In this document: positions 25,242-34,198 of the stretch, one piece after another
How the letters are laid out: each line of letters begins with the position of its first letter
Numbering within the stretch: position 1 is the stretch's first letter
Source: Oscillospiraceae bacterium
GTDB taxonomy: Bacteria; Bacillota; Clostridia; Oscillospirales; Ruminococcaceae
Assembly: GCA_017472735.1 (NCBI GenBank)
Contig: JAFUOD010000006.1
Span: forward strand, 62,001-126,000
Direction of reading: 5' to 3'
DNA: 64,000 nucleotides
Position numbers and translations under genes: made by a program
The notes under the pieces: generated by a model
Told to the model about the DNA's origin: nothing
Seen by the model: the letters and a program-made list of their open reading frames with translations, nothing else
The model's database searches: none

Positions 25242-26519
25242 TTAGCCGATAATTTCCTTTCCTCCCATGTAAGGTCTTAATGCCTCGGGGATTCTTACGG
25301 TTCCGTCGGCGTTAAGGTTGTTTTCCAAGAAAGCAATAAGCATTCTGGGAGGTGCAACAACGGTATTGTTTAAGGTGTGTGCCAAATATTTGCCGTTTTC
25401 ACCGTTTACTCTTATCTTCAAGCGTCTTGCCTGTGCATCGCCAAGGTTCGAGCAGGAGCCAACCTCGAAGTATTTCTTCTGTCTGGGGCTCCAAGCCTCA
25501 ACGTCAACCGATTTTACCTTTAAATCTGCTAAGTCGCCCGAGCAGCACTCTAAAGTTCTAACGGGAATATCGAGCGAACGGAACAAATCAACAGTGTTTT
25601 GCCATAATTTGTCAAACCAAGTCATACTGTCCTCGGGTTTGCAAACAACTATCATTTCCTGCTTTTCAAACTGGTGAATTCTGTAAACTCCGCGTTCTTC
25701 TAAGCCGTGTGCGCCCTTTTCTTTTCTGAAGCAAGGCGAATAGCTGGTTAAGGTGATGGGAAGCTGTGCTTCGGGCACTATCTGGTCGATAAATTTGCCT
25801 ATCATCGAATGTTCCGAAGTGCCGATGAGGTAAAGGTCCTCGCCCTCGATCTTATACATCATGGCATCCATCTCGGCAAAGCTCATAACACCGGTAACAA
25901 CATTGCTTCTTATCATATAAGGAGGAATGCAATAAGTAAATCCTCTGTCGATCATAAAATCACGGGCATAAGAGATAACTGCCGAGTGAAGTCTTGCAAT
26001 GTCACCCATGAGGTAATAGAAACCGTTGCCTGCAACACGTCTTGCCGAGTCAAGGTCGATGCCGTTGAGTCTTTCCATAATATCGGTGTGATATGGGATG
26101 TCAAAATCGGGCACAAAAGGCTCGCCGTAACGCTGAACCTCAACATTTTCCGAGTCGTCCTTGCCAATCGGCACGCTTGGGTCGATAATGTTGGGAATTG
26201 TGTACATAATGGTCTTGATCTTTTCCTGAAGCTCGGCTTCAAGCTTTTCAAGTTCGGCAAGACGCTGTGCCTGCTCGGCAACAAGCTTTTTGGTTTCTTC
26301 TGCCTTGTCCTTTTCGCCCTTAGCCATAAAGCCGCCGATCATTTTAGAAAGACGGTTCCTGTCAGCTCTTAACTGATCAGCTTCGGTAATAGCGGCGCGG
26401 TTTTGCTTATCAAGCTCGATAACCTCGTCTACCAAGGCAAGCTTGCCTTCCTGAAACTTATTTTTGATGTTCTGTTTAACGAGTTCGGGGTTTTCCCTTA
26501 CAAATTTAATGTCTAACAT
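25242..26519 (-). CDS. serS: Seryl-tRNA synthetase
   Basis: Class IIa enzyme charging tRNA-Ser (and tRNA-Sec where present). 425 residues: N-terminal antiparallel coiled-coil arm at about 25-105 (the LDKQNRAAITEADQLRADRN stretch), then motif 2 FRKEKGAHGLEERGVYRIHQ and motif 3 NNTVVAPPRMLIAFLENN. The start MLDIKFVREN at 26519 follows AAAGGGACG. The longer open frame upstream runs through a palindromic repeat and is not real. It is followed immediately by a GGGAGG-type repeat. No T-box upstream. Confidence 0.96.
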   Translation of the reverse strand: MLDIKFVRENPELVKQNIKNKFQEGKLALVDEVIELDKQNRAAITEADQLRADRNRLSKMIGGFMAKGEKDKAEETKKLVAEQAQRLAELEKLEAELQEKIKTIMYTIPNIIDPSVPIGKDDSENVEVQRYGEPFVPDFDIPYHTDIMERLNGIDLDSARRVAGNGFYYLMGDIARLHSAVISYARDFMIDRGFTYCIPPYMIRSNVVTGVMSFAEMDAMMYKIEGEDLYLIGTSEHSMIGKFIDQIVPEAQLPITLTSYSPCFRKEKGAHGLEERGVYRIHQFEKQEMIVVCKPEDSMTWFDKLWQNTVDLFRSLDIPVRTLECCSGDLADLKVKSVDVEAWSPRQKKYFEVGSCSNLGDAQARRLKIRVNGENGKYLAHTLNNTVVAPPRMLIAFLENNLNADGTVRIPEALRPYMGGKEIIG

Positions 26520-26550
26520 GGTTTTTACGTCCCTTTCATTCAAAGTGCGG

Positions 26551-26655
26551 GGGCGAAGCCCCGCCCATTGCCCCCGCAGGGGGCAATGGCGCTCGCGCGC
26601 CTGCGGCGCGCGGCGATTTATTTCAGCGGCAGCTGAAATAAATCGGGCTTCGCCC
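26551..26655. repeat. Cloverleaf palindromic element, copy 1
   Basis: Ends GGGCGAAGCCC (26551-26561) and GGGCTTCGCCC (26645-26655) are exact complements and form an outer stem. Inside are three hairpins: CCATTGCCCCC-GCA-GGGGGCAATGG; CGCGCGCC-TGC-GGCGCGCG; and a 14-bp stem CGATTTATTTCAGC / GCTGAAATAAATCG with loop GGCA. Lies between serS and parB. Copies 2-4 at 32.50, 34.04 and 51.53 kb have the same plan with other stem sequences. Confidence 0.9.
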
Positions 26656-26683
26656 TCGCTCAACTGCTGCTTTTCCACAAAGT

Positions 26684-27535
26684 TTAGTTGTTGTTCAATC
26701 CTTCCAAAGCTCTTGCGATCGCCGCAAGGTCCTCTTGCGAGTAGAACTCAATTTCAAGCTTGCCCTTGCCGTTTTTGCCGTTCACGTTTACCTTTCTGCC
26801 CAAGGTTTCTGCCAATGATAGCTCAACCTCTTTAAAGTAAACCTCTTTTTTGGGGGGCTGCTTATCTTTTTTAGGCTTCGCCTGCGCTTTTGCAAGCTCT
26901 TCAAGGTTTCGCACAGTCAGCATGTCTCGCTTAACCTTAAGTGCGAGGTCTGCACGCAGCGCTCTGTCCTCAATTCCTGCCAAGACCTTTGCATGGCCTG
27001 CCGAAACGTCTCCGTCACGGACAAGCTTTAAGGTCACTTCGTCTAAATTCAAAATTCTAAGTGAGTTCGCCACCGCCGGGCGAGATCGCCCAACAATTTT
27101 TGCAACCTGCTCCTGCGTGTAGCCATAGGTCTGCATAAGCTCACGGTAACCCAGCGCCTCTTCAACGGGGTTTAAATTCTCTCGCTGTAGGTTTTCAACC
27201 AAAGCCAGCTCCATTGTCTGTCTGTCATCAAGCTCTTTTATGTAAACAGGTACCTCGCTTAAGCCTGCTATACGGCTTGCACGCCAGCGGCGCTCTCCTG
27301 CAACGATCTGATATCCGCCTGCTGCAATAGGCCTTACAAGCAACGGCTGCAAAACCCCGTGCTGTTTAATCGAATCTGCCAGCGCCGAAATTGCTTCATC
27401 GTCAAAATCGGTTCTGGGCTGTGCCTTGTTAGGAAATATCTCAGTTATTCTTAAGGTCTGCGGCTGTATCCCTTTGGTCTCATTCTCGGAAAAAAGAGCT
27501 TCCATGCCCATTCCAAGACCTTTTACTCTTGCCAT
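26684..27535 (-). CDS. parB: Chromosome partitioning protein ParB (Spo0J)
   Basis: CTPase that binds parS and spreads as a clamp, loading SMC and activating ParA. 283 residues: GLGMGMEALF N-terminus, ParB/Srx domain with the CTP-binding IVAGERRWRASRIAG (C-motif 1, residues 75-89) and ALVENLQRENLNP (C-motif 2), HTH domain around YGYTQEQVAKIVGRSRPAVA, and a C-terminal dimerisation domain. SD AAAGGAG. Follows parA closely (21-base gap). Two perfect parS sites lie just beyond parA at 28.5-28.7 kb. Confidence 0.96.
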   Translation of the reverse strand: MARVKGLGMGMEALFSENETKGIQPQTLRITEIFPNKAQPRTDFDDEAISALADSIKQHGVLQPLLVRPIAAGGYQIVAGERRWRASRIAGLSEVPVYIKELDDRQTMELALVENLQRENLNPVEEALGYRELMQTYGYTQEQVAKIVGRSRPAVANSLRILNLDEVTLKLVRDGDVSAGHAKVLAGIEDRALRADLALKVKRDMLTVRNLEELAKAQAKPKKDKQPPKKEVYFKEVELSLAETLGRKVNVNGKNGKGKLEIEFYSQEDLAAIARALEGLNNN

Positions 27536-27556
27536 ATTTGCTCCTTTTTATATTAA

Positions 27557-28342
27557 TTAAGTCCTTTTTCTCGATTTTTTACGGTTGCGCTCCAAAAATT
27601 CAACACAGAACTTTTCATACGCCTCTGCGCCTTTGGAACTTCTGTCGTAATACATTATCGGTTTTCCGTGGCTGGGCGCCTCAGAAAGTGCTACATTTCG
27701 AGGTATTACAGAGTTATAAACATCGTTCGGGAAGTATTTTTTAACCTCTGCCACGACCTGCGCTGTTAAATTGTAGCGTGCCATATACATTGTAAACAAA
27801 ATCCCCTCGACATACATATTGGGGTTGTATCCGTCTTTAATTCTTTTAATCGTATCCATAAGCTGAACCAACCCCTCGAGCGAATAAAACTCGCACTGAA
27901 TGGGTATCAGCACCGAATCGCAAGCGGTAAGCGCATTTAAGGTTATAAGGCTTAACGACGGCGGACAGTCTATTAAAATATAATCAAAATCGTCTTTAAC
28001 CGTTAAAAGCTGCATTTTAAGGCGCATTAAGCGGTTATCAAGCCCTGCAAGCTCAATTTCGGCACCTGCAAGCTTTTGCGCCGAGGATATAAGCGAAACG
28101 CCCTTATAAGCTGTCGGTACAATGGCATCTGCTGTGCGGCATGCACCGATTATAACCTCGTAAACGGTATTAACGATAGCTCTTTTTCTCACTCCGAAGC
28201 CTGTGGTTGTGTTGCCCTGTGCGTCAATGTCTACTACAAGCACTTTTTTGCCCTTGCCGCCCAAAGCCGCCGCCAGGTTTACAACCGAGGTTGATTTTCC
28301 TACGCCGCCCTTTTGATTTGATACGGCGATTATCTTGCCCAT
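27557..28342 (-). CDS. parA: Chromosome partitioning ATPase ParA (Soj)
   Basis: Walker-type ATPase that binds DNA non-specifically and, with ParB, positions origins; in Bacillus Soj also controls DnaA. 261 residues with the deviant Walker A KGGVGKST at residues 10-17, Walker A' VDIDAQGNTT and Walker B ILIDCPPSLSL. No N-terminal HTH, so a chromosomal (type Ib-like) ParA. ATG 28342 has GGAGGGGG upstream. First of the parA-parB pair. Confidence 0.96.
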   Translation of the reverse strand: MGKIIAVSNQKGGVGKSTSVVNLAAALGGKGKKVLVVDIDAQGNTTTGFGVRKRAIVNTVYEVIIGACRTADAIVPTAYKGVSLISSAQKLAGAEIELAGLDNRLMRLKMQLLTVKDDFDYILIDCPPSLSLITLNALTACDSVLIPIQCEFYSLEGLVQLMDTIKRIKDGYNPNMYVEGILFTMYMARYNLTAQVVAEVKKYFPNDVYNSVIPRNVALSEAPSHGKPIMYYDRSSKGAEAYEKFCVEFLERNRKKSRKRT

Positions 28343-28514
28343 TTTCCCCCTCCTTTATTATTTGCTGTTATCTCTTAGTATATCATAATTTGAGGGGTTT
28401 GCAACCGTTTTTTAAAGAAAAGTTTTCTTAACAGCTATTTTGTTGAATTGTCGGTACCGATGAACATCGTTGCAGTTTTCTATAGCAAGCCAAGCTTTAG
28501 CGAAGCTTGCTGTT

Positions 28515-28530
28515 TGTTCCACGTGAAACA
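28515..28530. promoter_or_regulatory. parS site 1
   Basis: TGTTCCACGTGAAACA, a one-base variant of the 16-base parS consensus TGTTTCACGTGAAACA that keeps the CACGTG core and both arms. Located between noc and parA. Confidence 0.95.
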
Positions 28531-28544
28531 AAAAAGAGCAGCTA

Positions 28545-28625
28545 AAAGGTGTCGGCGCTTCGCACCGACGATATCGCTCGGCACTCGTTGCGCTTCGCGC
28601 AACCACGCCTCGCTTGCGGCGCTGA
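28545..28625. repeat. GGTGTCGGCGC-family repeat between the two parS sites
   Basis: Starts GGTGTCGGCGCTTCGCACCGAC (hairpin), continues CTCGGCACTCGTT-GCGCTTCGCGC-AACCACGCCTCGC. Near-identical to the reversed copy at 53.70-53.79 kb and to 32.43-32.50 kb. Fills most of the noc-parA gap (354 bases); nothing else seen there besides parS sites. Confidence 0.85.
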
Positions 28626-28659
28626 CAAACATTCGGCCGGCTATCTATTATGCGCCGTT

Positions 28660-28675
28660 TGTTCCACGTGAAACA
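28660..28675. promoter_or_regulatory. parS site 2
   Basis: Second identical TGTTCCACGTGAAACA, 145 bases from site 1, in the same gap, 22 bases beyond the noc stop. Confidence 0.95.
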
Positions 28676-28696
28676 TCAGGGCAAACTGCCGAGCGC

Positions 28697-29518
28697 TCAT
28701 TGCTCCTGCTTGTTCAGCGGTATTCTTATATGGTAATCCAGCCAGTCTTCCGATTGCTGCTTGTCAACATTCACGTCAACGCCTGCGATCTGCATGGTTT
28801 CTACAGCTTTGTTAACGGTGTTCATAAAAAGCCGCAGGTCTTTAAAAATCACCGAACCTTTGCGGATGTTACGTCTGTAACGCTCCTTTTCAATCATCGA
28901 ATCTATCAAACGTTCGGTTTTTTCAACATTAAGCTTTTGCCGCACCGCCTGATTTATCGCGTCGATCCTTTGTTCACCGCTTTCAAGCCTCAAAAAGGCT
29001 CGTGCGTGGCGCTCGGTCAAGCCGCCCTCGGTAATAAGCCGTCTTTCGTCGAGGGATAGCTTTAACAGCCTTAACTTATTTGCCAAGGTCGATTGTGCAT
29101 AACCCAGCCTGAATGCTGCATCTTCCTGCGTCATGCCATAAAGCTCAATAAGCTTGGCAATTGCATTTGCCTCCTCAAAAAAGCCAAGGTCTTGCCGCTG
29201 TATATTTTCCACGAGGGACAACAGCGCCGAATTTCTGTCTGTTACCTCGTTAACAATGCAGGGCACAGCTTCAAGCCCTGCAAGAAGTGCCGCACGCAAG
29301 CGTCTTTCACCGGCAATAAGCTCATAACCCACGCCAATTTTTCTTACGGTCAATGGTTGCAAAATGCCGTCCGATTTTATGCTTGCCGCCAAAGCCAGCA
29401 GTTCGTTGCGGTCGAATTCTTTTCTTGGCTGATAAGGGTTTGGTGCGATCATTTCAATGGGTATATCAAGCACTTTGCCGACAATTTTCTCTTTTTTTGC
29501 AGTAAACACAGGTGACAT
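28697..29518 (-). CDS. noc: Nucleoid occlusion protein Noc (ParB paralogue)
   Basis: ParB-family CTP switch protein that in Bacillus binds NBS sites and blocks division over the nucleoid. 273 residues with IPIEMIAPNPYQPRKEFDRN, the C-motif ELIAGERRLRAALLAGLEAVP, SLVENIQRQDLGFFEEANAI and HTH YGMTQEDAAFRLGYAQSTLA. The N-terminal MSPVFTAKKEKIVGK is the short basic, weakly amphipathic leader expected of a membrane-binding Noc. Position between rsmG and parA is that of noc in Bacillus. SD AAAGGAATAA. A second ParB cannot be excluded, but the order favours Noc. Confidence 0.9.
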   Translation of the reverse strand: MSPVFTAKKEKIVGKVLDIPIEMIAPNPYQPRKEFDRNELLALAASIKSDGILQPLTVRKIGVGYELIAGERRLRAALLAGLEAVPCIVNEVTDRNSALLSLVENIQRQDLGFFEEANAIAKLIELYGMTQEDAAFRLGYAQSTLANKLRLLKLSLDERRLITEGGLTERHARAFLRLESGEQRIDAINQAVRQKLNVEKTERLIDSMIEKERYRRNIRKGSVIFKDLRLFMNTVNKAVETMQIAGVDVNVDKQQSEDWLDYHIRIPLNKQEQ

Positions 29519-29619
29519 TTTCGTTATTCCTTTCTAAACTTCCTTTATTTTCCTTAATGTTACCATGTATTTACATATATTTCCACACAAATATACCGCC
29601 ACGCTTCACCCTCTTGCAC

Positions 29620-29655
29620 TAAAAACAAAAAAATGCCGCACTTTTTCGGCGGCAT
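29620..29655 (-). terminator. Terminator of the mnmE-mnmG-rsmG cluster
   Basis: ATGCCGC-N9-GCGGCAT (29633-29655) with an A run at 29620-29633 that is the minus-strand T tract, 46 bases beyond the rsmG stop. Confidence 0.9.
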
Positions 29656-29701
29656 CTTTCAAAATATTCTGTTGGGAAAAGAGGTTTTTTGCAGGAAATT
29701 T

Positions 29702-30415
29702 TTAAAGGGGCTTTTTGTTCATTTTCCCCTTTGGTCTGGGGTATGCTTTGGGCGTGGGCGCAATTTTTCTTATTATAACCAACGTGCGCTTGTCGCCTGT
29801 CGGCAAAGTATATTCAATAACCTGTTCGGTCTTTCCTCCCAGAGTTTTAATTGCGGTGTAAGAGGCTTTGATCTCCTCTTTGCAGTCGGCGCCCTTTAAT
29901 GCTGCAAATGCTCCGCCCACCTTAACAAACGGCAGGCAATATTCAGCCAACACCGAAAGCTTTGCAACTGCCCTTGCGGTTGCAATATCGAATCGTTCAC
30001 GCTTTTCGCCCTTGCCCGAATCCTCGGCGCGCTCGTGTGTGCAATCGGCTGAAATGCCGATAGCGCCGCAAACCTCGCTTAAAAAGCTAACACGCTTATT
30101 AAGGCTGTCCATAAGCGTTAAATCAATATCATCACGCATTATTTTCATGGGTATTCCCGGAAAGCCTGCGCCGGTTCCAACATCAATTACCCTTGCATTT
30201 TGCGGAAGGGAAAACATGGTCAACGGCAGAACGCTGTCTAAAAAATGCTTTGTGGCAATCCCCTCGGGGTCGGTTATCGCGGTGAGGTTTATTTTTTCGT
30301 TCCATTCAACCAGCATATCGGCATATTTTAAAAGCTTTACATACTGCTCCTCGCTTAGATCGAGCGAAGCGTCCTTAAAAAGGCGTGCCAATTCCTCAAA
30401 CGAAATTAAATTCAC
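29702..30415 (-). CDS. rsmG: 16S rRNA (guanine-527-N7) methyltransferase
   Basis: SAM-dependent enzyme that makes m7G527 in 16S rRNA. 237 residues with [14 protein letters not shown], the [10 protein letters not shown] motif, SAM-binding [17 protein letters not shown] near residue 70, and [15 protein letters not shown]. The start GTG 30415 overlaps the mnmG stop (GTGA), so translation is coupled. The C-terminal [18 protein letters not shown] is a basic tail common in the family (KYPR..G). Confidence 0.95.
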   Translation of the reverse strand: MNLISFEELARLFKDASLDLSEEQYVKLLKYADMLVEWNEKINLTAITDPEGIATKHFLDSVLPLTMFSLPQNARVIDVGTGAGFPGIPMKIMRDDIDLTLMDSLNKRVSFLSEVCGAIGISADCTHERAEDSGKGEKRERFDIATARAVAKLSVLAEYCLPFVKVGGAFAALKGADCKEEIKASYTAIKTLGGKTEQVIEYTLPTGDKRTLVIIRKIAPTPKAYPRPKGKMNKKPL

Positions 30416-32301
30416 TTTTCGTCACCGCCTTTTCTCTTTTCCTGCTCGAGCCAAATTAACAGCACCGAAACATCGGCAGGGTTAACACCCGAAATTCGTG
30501 ATGCCTGACCAATACTTAAAGGTCTTATTTTATTAAGCTTTTCCTGTGCTTCCAATCTCAAGCCTCTAATGGTTTTATAATCAACATCTTCGGGCAAAGC
30601 TTTTGCCTCTAACTTTCGCATGGCTTCAACCTGTTCAAGCTGAATGTTAATGTAACCCTCATATTTAATTCTAAGCTCTACCTGCTCTTTTACCTCGTCG
30701 CTAAGGTCGGGGCGCATGGGGTCAACCACCTTTAACCCCTCATAAGTTACCTGAGGGCGCTTTAAAAGCTTTGCCAGCGTCGAGCCGTTTGTTATCGGCT
30801 CTGTTCCACATGAAACAAGGTAGTCTGAAAGCTCTTTAGAGGGGCCGATGTTGAAGTGTTCAAGGCGCTCTACCTCTGCCTCGATTAAAGAAAGCTTCTC
30901 TAAAAGCCGGTCGTAACGCTCTTTTGTTATAAGCCCAAGCTCGTAACCGTAAGGGGTAAGGCGTTCGTCGGCATTATCCTCACGCAAAAGAAGCCTGTAT
31001 TCGCTTCGCGAGGTCATCATTCTGTAGGGGTCCATAACCCCCTTGGTAACAAGGTCGTCAATAAGTGTGCCTATATAAGAGGATGCTCTGTCTAAAACAA
31101 AGGGCTTTTTGCCCAAAATCTTATTTGCAGCATTTATGCCTGCAATAAGTCCCTGTGCTGCGGCTTCTTCATATCCCGAGGTGCCGTTGAACTGACCGGC
31201 GCCGTAAAGACCGGAAATCTTTTTAAATTCTAAAGTAGGCAAAAGCTCGGTCGAATTACAGCAGTCATATTCGATAGCATAAGCGTTGCGCATTATTTCG
31301 ACATTCTCAAGCCCTTCAATAGTCCTTAAAAATTCAAGCTGAACTTCCTCGGGCAGGCTTGAGGACATGCCCTGCAGGTAAAACTCGTCTGTGTCAACAC
31401 CCATCGGCTCGATAAACAGCTGGTGACGGGGCTTATCGGAAAATCTTACTATCTTATCCTCGATAGACGGGCAGTAACGGGGGCCGATGCCCTCGATTCT
31501 TCCCGAATAAAGCGGCGAACGATGTAAATTATCTAAAATAACCTTGTGGGTGCGCTCGTTGGTATAGCTGATATAGCATGAAACGGTGTTTTTAAGCTCG
31601 CTCCTTGTCTCGAACGAGAAGGGCACTATCTTTTCATCGCCGTCCTGTCTTTCAAGCTTCGAAAAATCAATGCTTCTTCGGTGAACACGGGCAGGTGTAC
31701 CTGTTTTAAAACGGCGCATTGTAATGCCAAGCTCTAAAAGGCAATCGGTGAGGCCTTTTGCAGGTAAGGTAGCATCGGGTCCCGACTCGTAAGAAACCTC
31801 GCCCACATGAATAACGCCGCCAAGGTAAGTGCCTGTGCAAATGATTACCGCCTTGGCTTTATATTTTGTACCAAGCTTTGTTGTAACCGAGGCTACGGCA
31901 CCGTTATCGTCAAGCTCAATGCTTACAATTTCGGCTTGCTTGATTTCGAGGTTCGGTTGCGCCTCACACACTTTTTTCATGTATGTATGATATTTAACTC
32001 TGTCAGACTGAACACGCAGGCTATGCACAGCAGGACCCTTGCCCAAGTTTAAAATTCGGCTTTGCAAAAATGTAGCGTCTGCCGCCTTGCCCATCTCGCC
32101 GCCCAAAGCGTCGATCTCGCGAACAAGATGACCCTTTGCAGTTCCGCCGATAGAGGGGTTGCAGGGCATGTTTGCAATGGCATCGAGCGTTATGGTAAAC
32201 AGTGCGACCTTAAGCCCAAGTCTTGCTCCGCAAAGTGCGGCTTCAACTCCGGCATGGCCTGCACCTATAACAACATAGTCATATTCGCCGATATAGTGCA
32301 T
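30412..32301 (-). CDS. mnmG: tRNA uridine-34 modification enzyme MnmG (GidA)
   Basis: FAD enzyme that with MnmE makes the (carboxymethyl)aminomethyl group on U34 of certain tRNAs. 629 residues: FAD-binding [20 protein letters not shown], GidA signature 1 [15 protein letters not shown], signature 2 [20 protein letters not shown], and conserved C-terminal helical domain ([20 protein letters not shown]). ATG 32301 has AAAGGACTG upstream. A parS-like site lies inside the gene at 30802-30817. Gap to mnmE is 344 bases and is filled by repeats, whereas these genes are usually close. Confidence 0.97.
   Translation of the reverse strand: MHYIGEYDYVVIGAGHAGVEAALCGARLGLKVALFTITLDAIANMPCNPSIGGTAKGHLVREIDALGGEMGKAADATFLQSRILNLGKGPAVHSLRVQSDRVKYHTYMKKVCEAQPNLEIKQAEIVSIELDDNGAVASVTTKLGTKYKAKAVIICTGTYLGGVIHVGEVSYESGPDATLPAKGLTDCLLELGITMRRFKTGTPARVHRRSIDFSKLERQDGDEKIVPFSFETRSELKNTVSCYISYTNERTHKVILDNLHRSPLYSGRIEGIGPRYCPSIEDKIVRFSDKPRHQLFIEPMGVDTDEFYLQGMSSSLPEEVQLEFLRTIEGLENVEIMRNAYAIEYDCCNSTELLPTLEFKKISGLYGAGQFNGTSGYEEAAAQGLIAGINAANKILGKKPFVLDRASSYIGTLIDDLVTKGVMDPYRMMTSRSEYRLLLREDNADERLTPYGYELGLITKERYDRLLEKLSLIEAEVERLEHFNIGPSKELSDYLVSCGTEPITNGSTLAKLLKRPQVTYEGLKVVDPMRPDLSDEVKEQVELRIKYEGYINIQLEQVEAMRKLEAKALPEDVDYKTIRGLRLEAQEKLNKIRPLSIGQASRISGVNPADVSVLLIWLEQEKRKGGDEK
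30802..30817. promoter_or_regulatory. parS-like site inside mnmG
   Basis: TGTTCCACATGAAACA: differs from parS sites 1 and 2 at one core base (CACATG for CACGTG). Could be a weaker ParB site or chance coding sequence. Confidence 0.55.
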
Positions 32302-32380
32302 TAAATCAGTCCTTTCTGCTATACTTAGAGTATTATATACATTGATTATTTCTATTTGTATTTAAAAGTGAGGTGTTATG

Positions 32381-32497
32381 TCCCTCTCCCGCCTTCGGCG
32401 GCGCCTCCCTTTCGCAAGGGAGGCTTAAAGGTGTCGGCGCAAATGCGCCGACATTATTTGTTCGGCACTCGTTTCGCTTCGCGAAACCACGCCTCAC
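32381..32497. repeat. GGGAGG-type repeat joined to a GGTGTCGGCGC-type repeat
   Basis: 32381-32424: TCCCTCTCCCGCCTTCGGCG hairpin followed by GCCTCCC-TTTCGCAA-GGGAGGC. 32428-32497: GGTGTCGGCGC-AAAT-GCGCCGAC, then TTCGGCACTCGTTTCGCTTC and GCGAAACCACGCCTCACGC. Together with the adjacent cloverleaf element (32502-32597), three repeat families are stacked in the mnmG-mnmE gap; no gene is present. Confidence 0.85.
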
Positions 32498-32501
32498 GCA
32501 A

Positions 32502-32597
32502 GGGCGAAGCCCCGTGCGCTGCAAAGCAGCGCACGGCCCAAGGCCTGCGGCCTTGGGGCAGCCCGCCGCCGCAGGCGGCGGGCAGGCTTCGCCTGCG
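32502..32597. repeat. Cloverleaf palindromic element, copy 2
   Basis: Left end GGGCGAAGCCC (32502-32512); right end is a variant, CAGGCTTCGCCTG. Three hairpins: CCGTGCGCTGC-AAA-GCAGCGCACGG; CCCAAGGCC-TGC-GGCCTTGGG; GCCCGCCGCC-GCA-GGCGGCGGGC. Lies upstream of mnmG on its strand. Confidence 0.9.
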
Positions 32598-32645
32598 CAG
32601 TTTGTTTAATTACCCGACAAAATGCTGTAAAGCGCACAAGCTTTA

Positions 32646-34001
32646 CTATTTGCCAACGCAAAAGCGGCTGAACACATCGTCAACAACTGCTTCAGTTGCC
32701 TTTTCGCCCGTTAATTCCAAAAGGGCATTTGCCGCTTCATCAATGTCAATGGTAACAGCGTCAAGCGTTAAGCCTGCCAAAAGTGCATTGTGTGCAAACT
32801 TAACATGCTTTAAGGCACGCTCGCAGCAAAGCTTTTGGCGCTCGTTTGCAAACACCGCAGGCGATGAATCATAACCCGAAAGCTTAAACAGATCAAACAC
32901 CATTCGGCGCAGATTTTCAAGCCCGTCACGCTCTTTTGCCGATACATACAGTATATTACCATCCAAAATATACTCTTTGTTTATTTTTAAAGGCAGATCT
33001 GACTTGTTTACAAGCACAATATGCCGCCTGTTTTCAATTGATTTTAAAAGCTCACGGTCATCATCGTCAAGCTCGCGTGAACCGTCGAGCACGCACAAAA
33101 TCAGCTCAGCCGAATCTATTTTCTTTTTAGCGAGGTCAACACCGATCGACTCGACCTCGTCTTGTGATTCGTGAATTCCTGCGGTATCGCTAAGGCGCAA
33201 AATAACATCGCCTAAGCGTACAGATTCCTCAACAATATCTCTTGTCGTTCCTGCTACCGAGGTTACAATACTGCGCTCATACCCAAGCAAAGCGTTCATA
33301 AGCGTCGACTTACCAACGTTGGGCTTGCCCACGATTGCTGTATCAATTCCCTCTCTGAAAATTCTGCCGCTGTCATAATCGGCAAGAATTTTTTTAAGCG
33401 AGGTCTCGCAGCCCTCAAGAGTAACCAAAAGCGATTCATCATCGGTCTCGGGTATATCCTCATCGGGGTAATCGGTCCACGCTGCAAGCGAGCCCAAGAT
33501 ATTAACCAGCCTGTCACAAACCCGACGCACAGATTTGTAAAGCTCACCCTCGTGCATAAGGTGTGCGCTTTTTAAAGTGCTCTCGCCCTGTGCCGAGATA
33601 ATATCGGCGACACCCTCAGCCTCGGTCAACGAAAGCTTGCCGTTTAAGAAAGCCCGCTTTGTAAATTCACCTGCGGCGGCAGGCTCGGCACCGTGGTCGA
33701 TGCAGGCACGCAAAACCCTCTTTGAAACATAAAGACCGCCGTGGCAGGATATCTCAACCGTATCCTCGCCTGTATAGCTTTTGGGCGCAATAAACACCGT
33801 AAGCAGAACGTCATCCAGCACGTTGCCGTTAACAACAATTTTGCCGTATTTGCAGGTGTGGCCCTGCATATCCTTAACGCGCTTGCCGTCGAACGAGACA
33901 AAAATCTCGTCGGCAATTGCAATTGCCTTATCGCCGCTTAGGCGGATAAGAGATATTCCTCCAACTGCCTGCGCTGTGGATATCGCGCAAATGGTGCTCA
34001 T
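32646..34001 (-). CDS. mnmE: tRNA modification GTPase MnmE (TrmE)
   Basis: K+-activated GTPase working with MnmG on tRNA U34. 451 residues: N-terminal formyl-THF-binding domain (ICAISTAQAVGGISLIRLSG), G1 GKPNVGKSTLMNALLG near residue 225, G3 DTAG, G4 NKSD, and the invariant C-terminus FCVGK with the catalytic Cys. The ATG at 34001 is behind AAGGAAGTG; the ORF could start 6 codons earlier at 34019, but that loses the SD. Cloverleaf elements flank the gene on both sides. Confidence 0.96.
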   Translation of the reverse strand: MSTICAISTAQAVGGISLIRLSGDKAIAIADEIFVSFDGKRVKDMQGHTCKYGKIVVNGNVLDDVLLTVFIAPKSYTGEDTVEISCHGGLYVSKRVLRACIDHGAEPAAAGEFTKRAFLNGKLSLTEAEGVADIISAQGESTLKSAHLMHEGELYKSVRRVCDRLVNILGSLAAWTDYPDEDIPETDDESLLVTLEGCETSLKKILADYDSGRIFREGIDTAIVGKPNVGKSTLMNALLGYERSIVTSVAGTTRDIVEESVRLGDVILRLSDTAGIHESQDEVESIGVDLAKKKIDSAELILCVLDGSRELDDDDRELLKSIENRRHIVLVNKSDLPLKINKEYILDGNILYVSAKERDGLENLRRMVFDLFKLSGYDSSPAVFANERQKLCCERALKHVKFAHNALLAGLTLDAVTIDIDEAANALLELTGEKATEAVVDDVFSRFCVGK

Positions 34002-34034
34002 TTTAACACTTCCTTTCAAACCTCAGCACTGTTC

Positions 34035-34134
34035 GTCGAGGGCGAAGCCCGCCCGCCTGCGGCGGGCTTACCCCAAAGCGCCGCAGGCGCTTTGGGGTGC
34101 GTGCTCCAAAGGAGCACGCAGGGCTTCGCCCGAC
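34035..34134. repeat. Cloverleaf palindromic element, copy 3
   Basis: Ends GGGCGAAGCCC (34040-34050) and GGGCTTCGCCC (34121-34131), extended by GTCG/CGAC outside. Three hairpins: GCCCGCC-TGC-GGCGGGC (34051-34067); CCCCAAAGCGCC-GCA-GGCGCTTTGGGG (34071-34097); TGCGTGCTCC-AAA-GGAGCACGCA (34098-34120). The cleanest copy. Lies between jag and mnmE. Confidence 0.92.
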
Positions 34135-34198
34135 TTTCGCACAACCCTTCCCCAAAAACAACTATAAGCGGCTCCCCATTCGGAAAGCCGCCCAAGCA

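Noticed and set aside
25137..26678. Extended start of serS through the cloverleaf element
   Set aside because: Residues upstream of MLDIKF are read from palindromic repeat; SerRS proteins start at MLDIKF.
28343..28696. Small coding gene between noc and parA
   Set aside because: Open frames there run through the GC-rich repeat and over parS sites, without SD or protein-like composition.
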